From NCEH01 sp040049195 (lineage in GTDB: Bacteria; Pseudomonadota; Alphaproteobacteria; Rhizobiales; Xanthobacteraceae), in NCBI RefSeq assembly GCF_040049195.1, contig NZ_JBDZDL010000011.1: a DNA stretch of 64,000 bases; one strand, 5' to 3'. The position numbers and the translations under genes are program-made. The notes beneath the pieces were generated by a model. It ran no database searches and was not told the origin of the DNA. It saw only the letters and a list, made by a program, of their open reading frames with translations. Position 1 is the stretch's first letter; every line of letters starts with the position of its first letter. Positions 43,387 through 52,628 of the stretch are shown in pieces.

Positions 43387-44043
43387 ATCTCCAATCGGAC
43401 CCTGCGCTACGCATTGGCCATTTCTCTTCGCTCTGCGCCGAACCCCTCGGCGGCCAATCGATGAGCCACTAGCGCTGATACGGCCTTCCTGTCAGCTCCT
43501 GCAAGGTCGTGTGTTTCATGAGCCCCGCCTGCGCGGCCCGCCTCACGCACGAGGGCAGATAAAAGCGCCGCAGGAATCGAGGCGAAGCAGATGCGGCCTC
43601 TTTGACAGGACGGGAGGGCTCTTGGCTCTAAGAGCAATCCGCTCCAATCATTCGAGCGGTCGGCACGTCCCCGCACCTTGGACAACGGCATGTTCTGAGA
43701 GATTAGAAGCTGTACGTTCGATCCGCCCAGTGCATAAACTCACCGGCATCGCAATCTGACGGACGCCCCCGCTTGAACCTTCAAGCCTTGCGCTATGGCC
43801 TGACCCACATCGGAATCGCCCCAATTGCCGTGAGTCATCAGGAAGAACCGCCCGAACGGAAGCCCGACTTCGCGGTCGATCGCCTTGATGCAGTCCATCA
43901 GGATGTGCACGGATGCGCCCTCCGTCGCGGTCAGGCGCTCGCGCGGCTCGCGGAGCGCCCTCGGAATGAAACCGATCTAGCGTTACGCCAGATACTCGTA
44001 ATCATGCACGTCCAACGCCCAGCGGGCGAATACGCGCGACGTC
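43387..44043. other. stretch between repA and the IS256 element with gene debris
   Basis: No intact gene can be supported. A minus-strand frame at 43407-43691 (94 codons) has no recognisable family. Another minus-strand frame at about 43740-43976 reads like protein (VHILMDCIKAIDREVG, then GRFFLMTHGNWGDSD) but is stopped at both ends and unrecognised. Close to the IS, a frame ending WALDVHDYEYLA looks like the C-terminus of a gene cut by the insertion. Confidence 0.4.
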
Positions 44044-45412
44044 GGGTCGTGTCCCTGGACGTGGTGTAGCTTGCCGGCGGTGGTCATCCGCGATCTTCGG
44101 CGGGGCCGGGTTTGCAGACGCAACCTGAACCAAGGACCGAAGATGACCGACGAGATGATGGCCCTGCGCGGGCTGATGGAAAAGAGCCCCGACGCCGATT
44201 TGCTGCGCGAGATGATCGGCTTCGCGGCGACGCGGCTGATGGAGCTGGAGGTGGGCGGGCTGACCGGGGCGGCGCACGGTGAGAAGAGCCCCGAGCGGCT
44301 GGCCCAGCGCAACGGCTACCGCGACCGTGACTGGGAGACGCGGGCCGGGACGGTGGAGCTGCGCATTCCCCGCCTGCGCAAGGGCAGCTACTTCCCCGGC
44401 TTCCTGGAGCCCCGGCGGTTGGCTGAAAAGGCCCTGACGGCGGTGATCCAGGAGGCCTACATCCAGGGGATCTCGACCCGCTCGGTGGATGACCTGGTCA
44501 AGGCGATGGGCATGAGCGGCATCTCCAAGAGCCAGGTCTCGCGGCTCTGCGAGGAGATCGACGAGCGGGTGCACACCTTCCTGGACCGGCCGATCGAGGG
44601 CGACTGGCCCTATGTCTGGGTCGACGCCACCTATCTGAAGGTCCGCCAGAACGGCCGCATCGTCTCGGTGGCGGTGATCATCGCCGTGGGCGTCAACACC
44701 GACGGCCGGCGCGAGGTGCTGGGCATGGACATCGGCGTCTCGGAGGCGGCGACGTTCTGGATCGAGTTCCTGCGCAAGCTGACCCGGCGCGGCCTGCGCG
44801 GCGTCAAGCTGGTGATCTCCGACGCCCACGAGGGCATCAAGGCGGCCGTGTCCCGCGTGCTCAGCGCCAGCTGGCAGCGCTGCCGCGTCCACTTCATGCG
44901 CAACGCCCTGGCCCATGCCGGCAAGACCCAGCGCCGGGTGGTCTCCGCCTTCGTCGGCACGGCCTTTGCCCAGGACGACGAGACCGCCGCCAAGGCGCAA
45001 TGGCGTCAGGTCGCCGACCAGTTGCGGCCGCGGGTCCCCAAGCTCGCCGGCTTCATGGACCAGGCCGAGACCGATGTGCTGGCCTACATGTCCTTCCCCA
45101 AGGAGCACCGAACCAAGCTGCACTCCAACAATCCCATCGAGCGGCTCAATGGCGAGATCAAGCGCCGCACCGAGATGGTCGGCATCTTCCCGAATGAACA
45201 GGCCATAATCCGGCTGGTCGGCGCCATCCTGCTCGAACAGAATGACGAATGGGCCGTTCAGCGCTCCCGCTACATGACGGTGGAATCCGTCGCCCAGCTG
45301 AGCGATGATCCCCTCGTCAGTCTGCACATCGGGGCAGCCTGACCAATCCGGCCCCGCCGGAGAGCGCGGTGATCACGCCGCCGCAGTTACACCACGGGTT
45401 GGGACACGACCC
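44044..45412 (+). mobile_element. IS256-family insertion sequence
   Basis: The element is bounded by imperfect inverted repeats of about 35 bases that begin GGGTCGTGTCCC and share CGTGGTGTA and GGCGG. It carries one transposase gene. The flanking 8-mers (GCGACGTC left, AGTCGCAG right) are not the same, so the target duplication typical of the family is missing; a later deletion or rearrangement at one end is likely. Confidence 0.85.
44143..45342 (+). CDS. IS256-family transposase
   Basis: A 399-residue DDE transposase of the IS256/Mutator type. The acidic triad is visible: Asp in VWVDATYLKV, Asp in VISDAHEGIK, Glu in NNPIERLNGEIKRR. The frame is intact, so the element may still move. ATG 44143; the frame opens 24 codons earlier but lacks a start with a ribosome site. 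Confidence 0.93.
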   Translation: MTDEMMALRGLMEKSPDADLLREMIGFAATRLMELEVGGLTGAAHGEKSPERLAQRNGYRDRDWETRAGTVELRIPRLRKGSYFPGFLEPRRLAEKALTAVIQEAYIQGISTRSVDDLVKAMGMSGISKSQVSRLCEEIDERVHTFLDRPIEGDWPYVWVDATYLKVRQNGRIVSVAVIIAVGVNTDGRREVLGMDIGVSEAATFWIEFLRKLTRRGLRGVKLVISDAHEGIKAAVSRVLSASWQRCRVHFMRNALAHAGKTQRRVVSAFVGTAFAQDDETAAKAQWRQVADQLRPRVPKLAGFMDQAETDVLAYMSFPKEHRTKLHSNNPIERLNGEIKRRTEMVGIFPNEQAIIRLVGAILLEQNDEWAVQRSRYMTVESVAQLSDDPLVSLHIGAA

Positions 45413-45499
45413 AGTCGCAGGGTCAATAGGCAGGATGCGACCAGCAAAGCGCTCTGGAAGATCCTGTGCAAGCCAATCGGCAAGCTGAGTTGGTGTTGA
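45413..45499 (-). pseudogene. fragment of a FitB/VapC-type PIN toxin
   Basis: A 29-residue piece (STPTQLADWLAQDLPE, FAGRILPIDPAT) matches the middle of FitB-type PIN toxins. The N-terminus with the first catalytic Asp is absent and the C-terminus is replaced by the IS256 element. It directly follows the Phd-type antitoxin, as expected for its partner toxin. Confidence 0.6.
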
Positions 45500-45508
45500 G
45501 CTGAACGT

Positions 45509-45787
45509 TCACCGGTCGAGGTGGCGTGGCTGATCACGGACGCGCTCGAGATCGAGATCGGCGTCCCGCAGCGGTGATGCCATCAGGAATTCGACCAGCG
45601 TGCCCCTGCGCGCCGTCTTGCGGGACCATTCCTCGGCCGAGACGCCGACGGCGCTCGGCTTGCCGTGCCGCGCAATGACCTGGGGATCGCGTTGCGCCCG
45701 CTCGATGACCTCGGACAGACGTGCTTTGGCATCGGTGACTGTCCAACTCTCAGATCGATCGGCGGCGGATTTCCTCGGCGCTGCCAT
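45509..45787 (-). CDS. Phd/YefM-type antitoxin without a working toxin
   Basis: A 92-residue antitoxin of the Phd/YefM family: the WTVTDAKARLSEVIERAQRDPQVIARHGKPSAV domain (in parts, residues about 14-46) is clear, followed by a toxin-binding tail. The ATG at 45787 follows GGGGGAGG. Its toxin partner is only a fragment, cut at the IS256 edge, so this is an orphan. It might still neutralise a related toxin elsewhere. Confidence 0.82.
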   Translation of the reverse strand: MAAPRKSAADRSESWTVTDAKARLSEVIERAQRDPQVIARHGKPSAVGVSAEEWSRKTARRGTLVEFLMASPLRDADLDLERVRDQPRHLDR

Positions 45788-46085
45788 GACCTCCCCCATG
45801 ATGAGCACAGTGGCCACAACAACCATACTTTGCAGCCACTGCCATCCATTCCTCGGGCGCCGCTCTAAGCGGGAGCGGTACGGAGAGAGAAGGAGAGGAG
45901 AGGAGAGGCGTACGAGCCCTCTTTGTCCCGATGAACCTTACCCCCCGTCCCACCAACCATTGCCTACTCGCGATTCGGCCTGATCCGAATGAAGGCTGGA
46001 TGACCTCAACCGGAGGCGCCATACTATCACAGTTACGGCAGTTTGAGATGATACCGACCGTCGACCGGAATTTTGCGCCGCTCCA

Positions 46086-46439
46086 TCAACCGCCCTGTAG
46101 GCTGCGGAGCTTCTTGAAAATATCAGGTGCAATCTTGAATTCGCGCGCCTGCCCTCGCCCCAACGAGTTTTTAACCATTGCTTCCGTCAAGATTTTACGA
46201 TTGACAAGCCGATCAATCGTCTCCGTGACACCACCGCGTGTTAGCGACGTCACCTCAATTATATTGGTTAACGTCAGGCGCTGATTGCCCTGATGCATAT
46301 AATAGAGGACGCTCATCATTCCAATTTGCTTCAGGCGCGACTGAGGGGTCTCATCGTCGAGCGGATTATCGAGGATCAGCCGCAGAATAAGCGCCGAGAA
46401 CGAGAGGCTGCGCCATTCGGCGTCAAGTGCTCTTGGCAT
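46086..46439 (-). CDS. small winged-helix regulator (MarR-like)
   Basis: A 117-residue DNA-binding protein. The middle has a winged-helix pattern (LTLTNIIEVTSLTRGGVTETIDRLVNRKIL), as in MarR-type regulators, followed by a short wing and a C-terminal helix. It is divergent from the type IV secretion operon, whose first gene begins 90 bases away, so it likely controls transfer gene expression. The AT content is higher than that of its neighbours. Confidence 0.65.
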   Translation of the reverse strand: MPRALDAEWRSLSFSALILRLILDNPLDDETPQSRLKQIGMMSVLYYMHQGNQRLTLTNIIEVTSLTRGGVTETIDRLVNRKILTEAMVKNSLGRGQAREFKIAPDIFKKLRSLQGG

Positions 46440-46528
46440 CTGCTTAACTGCTCTGTATATGAGAGTTAACCGGGCATGAGATTGCGGCCGACAAGCCTTT
46501 CCGGGGTCGTTTCGGGAGGGTGGAAGGC

Positions 46529-47050
46529 ATGAATTCCCCTACTGCCAGGGCGCTTTCCTGCGCATTCGTATTGCTGTCATCCTACTGCATTTCCAGCAGT
46601 AAAGCGCGCGCGGACGATTGGGGCTGTCAGGTTCTCCTTTGCCTTTCGAACCCGGGCGGTCCCATGCAGTTCGCCGAATGCGTCCCTCCCGTTCAGAGGC
46701 TTTGGAACGAACTCGCCAGGGGACGCCCCTTTCCAACCTGCAATGGCGTCGGACTCCAGACCTCCAGGCCCGGATACGAACCGTATTCTTGCGAGACCGG
46801 CTACCGCCTGACCGCCCGGTTCGGCCCGCAAGGGCAAGAAGCGGCCTGTGTGTCGGCGACACGCCAAGTGGTCGACAGCAGCCAATGCACATCCGGCGCC
46901 GGAGCCGGCAGTGGCGCCGCACGCTGGGTGTCGGGCGGCGGACAGCACCGGTGCATGGCCTACGTGACAGCTCAGCCGAGCGCCCGAGCGCAACCTCATT
47001 TTATCGATGTAATGATCGACGGTGCGGGCACCCAGCGGGTGTGGTTCTAG
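46529..47050 (+). CDS. secreted Cys-rich protein, first gene of the virB operon
   Basis: A 173-residue exported protein: signal peptide (ALSCAFVLLSSYCISSSKARA), then a Cys-rich domain with DWGCQVLLCLSNPGGPMQFAEC in pieces, VQRLWNELARG and PFPTC. Similar proteins are encoded at the start of alphaproteobacterial conjugation operons; their role is not known. The last bases are 3 bases from the lytic transglycosylase gene. ATG 46529 is chosen over 46520. Confidence 0.7.
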   Translation: MNSPTARALSCAFVLLSSYCISSSKARADDWGCQVLLCLSNPGGPMQFAECVPPVQRLWNELARGRPFPTCNGVGLQTSRPGYEPYSCETGYRLTARFGPQGQEAACVSATRQVVDSSQCTSGAGAGSGAARWVSGGGQHRCMAYVTAQPSARAQPHFIDVMIDGAGTQRVWF

Positions 47051-47053
47051 CTC

Positions 47054-47716
47054 ATGCCCGTTGCCTTCGCCGATCTCGCGCAGACCTGCGCGCCGACCGT
47101 TCAGGTCGAGACCCTCTCGGCGGTCGTGAGCCTCGAAAGCGGTTTCGCGCCATTCGCCATCCGCATCAACAGCGGCACGCCTCTGCGCGACTTGCCGAAC
47201 ACCAAAGCGGAGGCCATCGAGCTGGCCACCACGTTGATTGCGCAACGCCAGGATGTCGATCTCGGTCTTGGCGGCATCAATGCCGACGATCTGGGTCGTC
47301 TCGAACTCACGGTCTCCGACGCATTCGATCCCTGCCTGAACCTCAAGGCGACCGCCCGACTGCTCGACCGCTACTACCGCGTGGCGATCGGTAAAGGTGC
47401 CAGCCCCGGGCAGGCGGCCACCATGATGTTGCAAGCCTATTACGGACGCGGCGACGCCTCGGTTGGCGAGATGGTCGGCTACGACAAGCAGGTGCGTGAC
47501 GAGGCAAAGCACCTCGCGCCGACGCTGGTTTCGCTGGCGATCAACCCAGCCAACACGTCCGCCTCGAAAGATCGCGTGGGGGAGGGACCCGCATCGGCGC
47601 CGCCGGCTGCCGCGTCGCCCGGCCCACGGCGCGATGCCAAGCCAGCGCCCTGGGATGTTTTTGCGACAGGGCGGACGTCCTCCGTTCTCGTCTTCCAGAA
47701 CGAACAATCGGAGTGA
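47054..47716 (+). CDS. virB1: VirB1-type lytic transglycosylase
   Basis: A 220-residue SLT-fold murein hydrolase that opens the cell wall for the secretion channel. Catalytic Glu28 lies in AVVSLESGF, and the LNLKATARLLDRYY and AYYGRGDASVG motifs match VirB1. There is no clear signal peptide, so export may be by an unusual route or the start may be further on. The C-terminal 60 residues are Pro/Ala-rich. Confidence 0.88.
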   Translation: MPVAFADLAQTCAPTVQVETLSAVVSLESGFAPFAIRINSGTPLRDLPNTKAEAIELATTLIAQRQDVDLGLGGINADDLGRLELTVSDAFDPCLNLKATARLLDRYYRVAIGKGASPGQAATMMLQAYYGRGDASVGEMVGYDKQVRDEAKHLAPTLVSLAINPANTSASKDRVGEGPASAPPAAASPGPRRDAKPAPWDVFATGRTSSVLVFQNEQSE

Positions 47717-47721
47717 GCCGA

Positions 47722-48024
47722 ATGAGTGAAAAAGTGCGCGTGCGTCCAGCCCTAGCCATCATATTGATGGCTGGCGTCTTCGCGATCGGGATGGCCGAGC
47801 CGGCATTCGCCCAGGCGTCCGGCGGCATCGAGACAGTCCTTCAGAACATCGTCACCCTGCTCACGGGCAACGTCGCCAAGCTCCTCGCGACGATCGCCGT
47901 GATCGTCGTCGGCATCGCCTGGATGTTCGGCTATCTCGACCTGCGCAAGGCCGCCTATGTGGTGCTGGGCATCGGCATCATCTTCGGCGCCGCCCAGCTC
48001 GTCACGACGATCTCCGGCGGGTGA
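47722..48024 (+). CDS. virB2: VirB2 pilin
   Basis: A 100-residue pilin precursor. Signal peptide (ALAIILMAGVFAIGMAEPAFA) is cut near AFA-QAS, then two hydrophobic helices (LLATIAVIVVGIAWMFGYL and AAYVVLGIGIIFGAAQLVTTI) of the mature pilin. It builds the conjugative pilus. It starts 5 bases after virB1. Confidence 0.92.
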   Translation: MSEKVRVRPALAIILMAGVFAIGMAEPAFAQASGGIETVLQNIVTLLTGNVAKLLATIAVIVVGIAWMFGYLDLRKAAYVVLGIGIIFGAAQLVTTISGG

Positions 48025-48029
48025 CGGCC

Positions 48030-48368
48030 ATGGCGGAGAGCGTGGCGCTTGAGGAGGACACGCTGTTCCTGGCCTGCACGCGGCCGGCCATGGTCGCCGG
48101 CGTGACGATGGAGGCCATGGGCATCAACGTCATCCTGACGACGATCCTCTATATCCTTGCGGGCTCGATCGCCTACGCCCTTGTCGGCATCGTCTTCCAT
48201 CTCGTCTTCAAGACGCTGGTGAAGCATGACCACAACATGTTTCGCGTCTTGATGGCGTGGATCGAAACTCGCGGCCGGTCGCGCAACGGGGCCTTCTGGG
48301 GCGGCACCACGCTGACCCCCCTCAAGCTCGTGAGGCGCTACGACGAAAGAGACCTTGGCCTTGCCTAA
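48030..48368 (+). CDS. virB3: VirB3 inner-membrane protein
   Basis: A 112-residue VirB3: the early motif TLFLACTRPAMVAGVTMEA, then two close membrane helices, and a C-terminal segment. It works with VirB4. The ATG at 48030 is chosen; a GTG at 48021 would overlap virB2. It overlaps virB4 by 14 bases. Confidence 0.9.
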   Translation: MAESVALEEDTLFLACTRPAMVAGVTMEAMGINVILTTILYILAGSIAYALVGIVFHLVFKTLVKHDHNMFRVLMAWIETRGRSRNGAFWGGTTLTPLKLVRRYDERDLGLA

Positions 48369-50727
48369 CGTCGCCATTCTCAACACCCGCGAGCTCGAGC
48401 CCGAGACCTTCATCCCGTATGTCCGTCACGTGGACGAGACGACGATCGCGCTCGATTCCCGGGCGCTGATGGTCATGATCGCCCTCGACGGCATATCGTT
48501 CGAGACGGCCGATCCGCTCGAACTCAACGGCCTTCATCGCGACCTCAACACGCTCTACCGCAACCTCGCGGACGAACGCCTCGCGCTTTGGACCCACATC
48601 CTCCGTCGTCGCGACAACGACTATCCCGAGGGAGCGTTTGCCAATCCCTTCTCCGCTGCCCTGAACGCGAAATATCGCGCCCGCATGGTAGAGGAGGATC
48701 TCTTCCGCAACGACCTCTATCTGACCCTGCTGTGGTATCCGACCCGCGATCCCGCTGAGAAGATCTCGGAGCTCCTGGGCCGCCTTCGCCGGGCGCGCCG
48801 CGGGAGCGTAGAGCTCGACGAGGAGGCGCTCAAGCAGTTGCGCGACAAGGTCACCGACGTGACGGCCGGCCTCAAGCGGTTCCAGCCACGTGTTCTTTCC
48901 CTCTACGAACACGATGGTCTTCTGTTTTCCGAGCCGAGTGAGGTCCTGCACCAGATCATCGGCGGCCGGCGGGAACGAGTGCCCCTCACGGAGGGGCGGG
49001 TTTCGTCAGCGATCTATTCCGACCGCGTCATCATCGGTCGCGAGACGGTGGAGATCCGCCATGAGGCTGAGACCCGGTATGCAGGGATCTTCAGCTTCAA
49101 GGAATATCCCGCCCGGACCAGGCCCGGCATGCTCGCTGGCGTCCTCACCACGCCGTTCGAGCTCATCCTGACGCAGTCCTTCGCGTTCGCCTCAAAGGCC
49201 GATGCCCGGACCATCCTGGGACGCAAGCAGAACCAGATGGTGAGCGCCGGCGACAAGGCGAATTCGCAGGTCGATGAGCTCGATGGCGCCCTGGACGAAC
49301 TGGAATCCAATCACTTCGTGCTGGGCGAGCATCACCTGACGCTGTCGGTCTGCGCCCCATCGGTGAAGGACCTCACCGACAATCTGGCGAAGGCACGCTC
49401 TCATCTGACCAACGGCGGTGCCGTCGTGGCACGCGAGGACCTTGGCCTCGAAGCCGCATGGTGGGCGCAGCTGCCTGGCAATTTCCGCTACCGGGCCCGC
49501 TCTGGTGCGATCACCTCGCGCAACTTCGCTGCGCTGTCACCCTTTCATTCCTATCCGGTGGGCAGGAAGGACGGCAACGAGTGGGGGCCGGCCGTCGCGA
49601 TGCTGAAGACGGCCTCCGGCTCGCCGTTCTATTTCAACTTCCACCATGGCGATCTCGGCAACACCTTCGTGTGCGGCCCCTCTGGATCCGGCAAGACCGT
49701 TATCCTGAACTTCATGCTCTCGCAGCTCGAGAAGCACGATCCCCACATGGTGTTCTTCGACAAGGACCGTGGCGCCGATCTCTTCGTGCGGGCGGCGGGC
49801 GGCACGTATCTGCCTCTGAAGAATGGGACGCCAACCGGCTGCGCGCCGCTGAAGGGGCTTGAGCTCACGCCGGAGAACAAGGTGTTCCTGGCGCAATGGA
49901 TCGCCAAGCTCGTCGGCTCAAAGTCGCGCGAGCTTTCCGTGAGTGACCTGCGCGACATCGCCGGCGCCGTCGACGGCCTCGCGGACCTCCCGGTCCAGCG
50001 GCGCACCATCGGCGCGTTGCGCACCTTCCTCAACAACACCGACCCGGAGGGCATTGCCGCCCGGCTGCGGCGTTGGGAGAGGGGAGGGCCCCTCGGCTGG
50101 GTCTTCGACAACGAGACCGACGACATTGGGATCGGCGCCAAGTTCCTTGGCTACGACATGACGGATTTCCTCGACAATGAGGAGATCCGCACGCCGCTCA
50201 TGGCCTACCTGTTCCACCGGGTGGAGCAGCTGATCGACGGCCGCCGCATCATCATCGTCATCGACGAGTTCTGGAAGGCGCTGCTGGACGAGGGATTTCG
50301 CGACCTCGCCCAGAACAAGCTCAAGACCATCCGGAAGCAGGGCGGCCTCATGCTCTTCGCGACGCAGAGCCCACGCGATGCGATCGCCTCGCCGATCGCC
50401 CACACCATCATCGAGCAGTGCCCGACCCAGATCTTCATGCCGAACCCGCGTGGCAGCCACGCCGATTACGTGGACGGCTTCAAGCTCACCGAGCGGGAAT
50501 ATCAGCTCATCGCGCGCGAGCTGTCCCCTGAAAGCCGCCGCTTCATTGTCAAGCAGGGGCACAACAGCGTCGTCGCCGAGCTGAACCTCGCTGGCTTCGA
50601 CGACGAGCTCGCCGTCCTCTCCGGCCGCACCGCCAATGTCGAGCTGGCCGACGCGATCCGTGCGGAGGTCGGCAGCGGTCAGGAGGACTGGCTCCCCCTA
50701 TTCCAACAAAGAAGGAGTCCCGGCTGA
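48355..50727 (+). CDS. virB4: VirB4 secretion ATPase
   Basis: A 790-residue ATPase that energises pilus assembly and substrate transfer. Walker A is GPSGSGKT (residues 441-448); Walker B is IIIVIDEFWKAL near residue 630. The N-terminal CagE/TrbE/VirB4 domain begins after residue 170. It begins with TTG at 48355; a second TTG at 48361 is equally possible. Its stop overlaps the virB5 ATG. Confidence 0.95.
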   Translation: MALPNVAILNTRELEPETFIPYVRHVDETTIALDSRALMVMIALDGISFETADPLELNGLHRDLNTLYRNLADERLALWTHILRRRDNDYPEGAFANPFSAALNAKYRARMVEEDLFRNDLYLTLLWYPTRDPAEKISELLGRLRRARRGSVELDEEALKQLRDKVTDVTAGLKRFQPRVLSLYEHDGLLFSEPSEVLHQIIGGRRERVPLTEGRVSSAIYSDRVIIGRETVEIRHEAETRYAGIFSFKEYPARTRPGMLAGVLTTPFELILTQSFAFASKADARTILGRKQNQMVSAGDKANSQVDELDGALDELESNHFVLGEHHLTLSVCAPSVKDLTDNLAKARSHLTNGGAVVAREDLGLEAAWWAQLPGNFRYRARSGAITSRNFAALSPFHSYPVGRKDGNEWGPAVAMLKTASGSPFYFNFHHGDLGNTFVCGPSGSGKTVILNFMLSQLEKHDPHMVFFDKDRGADLFVRAAGGTYLPLKNGTPTGCAPLKGLELTPENKVFLAQWIAKLVGSKSRELSVSDLRDIAGAVDGLADLPVQRRTIGALRTFLNNTDPEGIAARLRRWERGGPLGWVFDNETDDIGIGAKFLGYDMTDFLDNEEIRTPLMAYLFHRVEQLIDGRRIIIVIDEFWKALLDEGFRDLAQNKLKTIRKQGGLMLFATQSPRDAIASPIAHTIIEQCPTQIFMPNPRGSHADYVDGFKLTEREYQLIARELSPESRRFIVKQGHNSVVAELNLAGFDDELAVLSGRTANVELADAIRAEVGSGQEDWLPLFQQRRSPG

Positions 50728-51422
50728 TGGCAAAGCGAACCATGCTGTTGGCGGCCGCAGCCGCGCTCTGCATCTTCGTGGGAGCGGCCAACGCCCAAGG
50801 CATTCCGGTGATCGACCAAGCAGCCCTCGCCAAGCAGCTGGAGAGCATCGCGCAGCTCAAGTCGCAGCTCGACACCCTGAACCAGCAGCTTCAGCAGGCA
50901 CAGCAGCTTTACGGTTCGCTGAACAAGCTGACAAACATGGCCGACGTCGCGAGCGTGCTCAACGATCCCGCGATCCGCAAGGCGCTGCCCCAGGACTTCA
51001 ATGCGATCGAAGGCCTGCTCCAGGGCTCCGGTTCAGGCGCCTTCGGCGAGTCCGCGTCCAAGTTCCTGCAGGACAATTCCACCTACCAGACCAGCGCCAA
51101 CGATTTCTACGCGCAGGAGCTGTCTCGGATCCAGAAGAAGAACGCCGGCCAGATGAGCCTTGGCCAGCAGATCTATGATGCCGCCACCAAGCGGATCGAC
51201 GGCATCGACCAGCTCCGGCAGCAGATCGCATCGGCCGGCACCTCGAAAGACGTGGCGGACCTGCAGGCGCGTCTCCAAGCCGAAGCGGCGTTCCTACAGA
51301 TCGATGTGGTGCGGATGCAAGGCCTGCGCATGGTGCAGCAGGCCCAGGCCCAGGTGGACGACCAGCGCAAGGCCGAGGACTGGCGCAGGCGCATCGACAC
51401 GATGAACGCGGCGCTGCCATGA
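50727..51422 (+). CDS. virB5: VirB5 minor pilin
   Basis: A 231-residue protein with signal peptide (LLAAAAALCIFVGAANA-QG), then a helical domain rich in Gln (LNQQLQQAQQLYGSLNKLTN), typical of VirB5, the pilus-tip adhesin component. Its end overlaps the EexN-like lipoprotein ATG by 4 bases (ATGA). Confidence 0.9.
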   Translation: MAKRTMLLAAAAALCIFVGAANAQGIPVIDQAALAKQLESIAQLKSQLDTLNQQLQQAQQLYGSLNKLTNMADVASVLNDPAIRKALPQDFNAIEGLLQGSGSGAFGESASKFLQDNSTYQTSANDFYAQELSRIQKKNAGQMSLGQQIYDAATKRIDGIDQLRQQIASAGTSKDVADLQARLQAEAAFLQIDVVRMQGLRMVQQAQAQVDDQRKAEDWRRRIDTMNAALP

Positions 51423-51652
51423 AGCGGATCGCGGCGTTCCTCCTGATGCTTCCTCTTGCCGCTTGCTTCGAGCCGGGGGAGGGGACTTACACCGTCAGCG
51501 ACTATCTCGCCGATGATGCCTTGCGTGCCGAGCAGCTGGCGAAGTGCCGCGAGAATCCGGGGCAGCTCGCCGCAACCCCCAACTGCGAGAATGCGACCGA
51601 AGCGGATGGCAAGGCCCGCCTTCAGCGCATGAACAAGGCGCTGGGAGGGTAG
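51419..51652 (+). CDS. EexN-type lipoprotein
   Basis: A 77-residue lipoprotein. The lipobox LAAC gives Cys16 as the lipidated residue. The mature part (VSDYLADDALRAEQLAKCREN, then PNCENA) matches the EexN family, which is linked to entry exclusion, blocking uptake of related plasmids. Between virB5 and virB6, its usual place. Confidence 0.85.
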   Translation: MKRIAAFLLMLPLAACFEPGEGTYTVSDYLADDALRAEQLAKCRENPGQLAATPNCENATEADGKARLQRMNKALGG

Positions 51653-51655
51653 GGC

Positions 51656-52588
51656 ATGTATCAAGTCTTCTCGTTCCTCGATAACCAGTTCAAGACGCCG
51701 CTCGAGGACTTCATCAGCTCGGGGACATCGGGGATCAGCTCCTGGGTGACGGGGCCGCTGACCATCGCGCTGACGCTTTATGTCATCCTCTACGGCTTCC
51801 TCGTCCTGCGCGGCTCGATTCCCGAGCCGATCATGGAATTCGCATTCCGGGCGATGAAGCTCGCCATCATCCTGATGCTGGTGCAGAACGCCTCGAATTA
51901 TCAGACCTATGTCTCGAAGGTGTTCTTCGAGGATTTGCCCACTGAGATCTCCGGCGCCCTCAACACCGGCTCGGCGCCGAGCGCCTCCGCTTTCGATTCC
52001 CTCCTCGACAAGGGGCAAAAATCCGCCAACGACATCTGGGCGAAAGGGTCCTGGCCGGTCGACATCCTAACCGGCGCGGCAGGGCTCGTGGTCATCGTCA
52101 TGACCTTCATCGTCGCGGCGATTGGCTATGTGGTGTCGCTCTATGCCCGCGTCGCGCTCGCCATCGTCCTCGCCATAGGTCCGATCTTCGTCGCGTTGGC
52201 CATGTTCCAGTCGACGCGGCGGTTCACCGAGGCGTGGATCGGCCAGATGGCAAACTTCGTCATCCTGCAGGTGCTCGTCGTCGCGGTGGGATCGCTCCTG
52301 GTGACCTGCCTCGATGCCACCTTCGCCACCATGGAATCCTATGCGGACGTGCTGATGCGTCCGATCGCGCTCGGCGCCATCGCGCTTTCCGCTCTCTACG
52401 TCTTCTACCAGCTCCCCGGCATCGCGTCCGCGCTTGCCGCAGGCGGAGCATCACTGACCTACGGCTACGGCGCCGCGCGCGACGCGCATGAAGGCACGAT
52501 CGCCCGGAGCACCCGGTATGCGGCCCGCGCCGTCGGCCGGGGTGTCCGCGCGGCGGGACGTAACTTCGGATCGGGCGGGGCTGGGTGA
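51656..52588 (+). CDS. virB6: VirB6 polytopic membrane protein
   Basis: A 310-residue inner-membrane channel component with six or so hydrophobic helices, including LTIALTLYVILYGFLVLRG, AGLVVIVMTFIVAAIGYVV and VALAIVLAIGPIFVALAMF, the last being the family's most conserved segment. It starts 3 bases after the EexN-type gene. Confidence 0.9.
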   Translation: MYQVFSFLDNQFKTPLEDFISSGTSGISSWVTGPLTIALTLYVILYGFLVLRGSIPEPIMEFAFRAMKLAIILMLVQNASNYQTYVSKVFFEDLPTEISGALNTGSAPSASAFDSLLDKGQKSANDIWAKGSWPVDILTGAAGLVVIVMTFIVAAIGYVVSLYARVALAIVLAIGPIFVALAMFQSTRRFTEAWIGQMANFVILQVLVVAVGSLLVTCLDATFATMESYADVLMRPIALGAIALSALYVFYQLPGIASALAAGGASLTYGYGAARDAHEGTIARSTRYAARAVGRGVRAAGRNFGSGGAG

Positions 52589-52628
52589 CGCCGTTTCCTG
52601 AGAATCATTTTCACAGCCGGGTGGGTGC

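Noticed and set aside
43407..43691. 94-codon minus-strand frame upstream of repA
   Set aside because: No family likeness and no convincing ribosome site; kept only as a note in the debris region.
44002..45327. Minus-strand frame of 441 codons in the IS256 element
   Set aside because: Antisense of the transposase; Gly/Asp/His/Ala-rich product.
46577..47707. Minus-strand frame of 376 codons
   Set aside because: Antisense of the Cys-rich secreted protein and VirB1, both with recognisable motifs.
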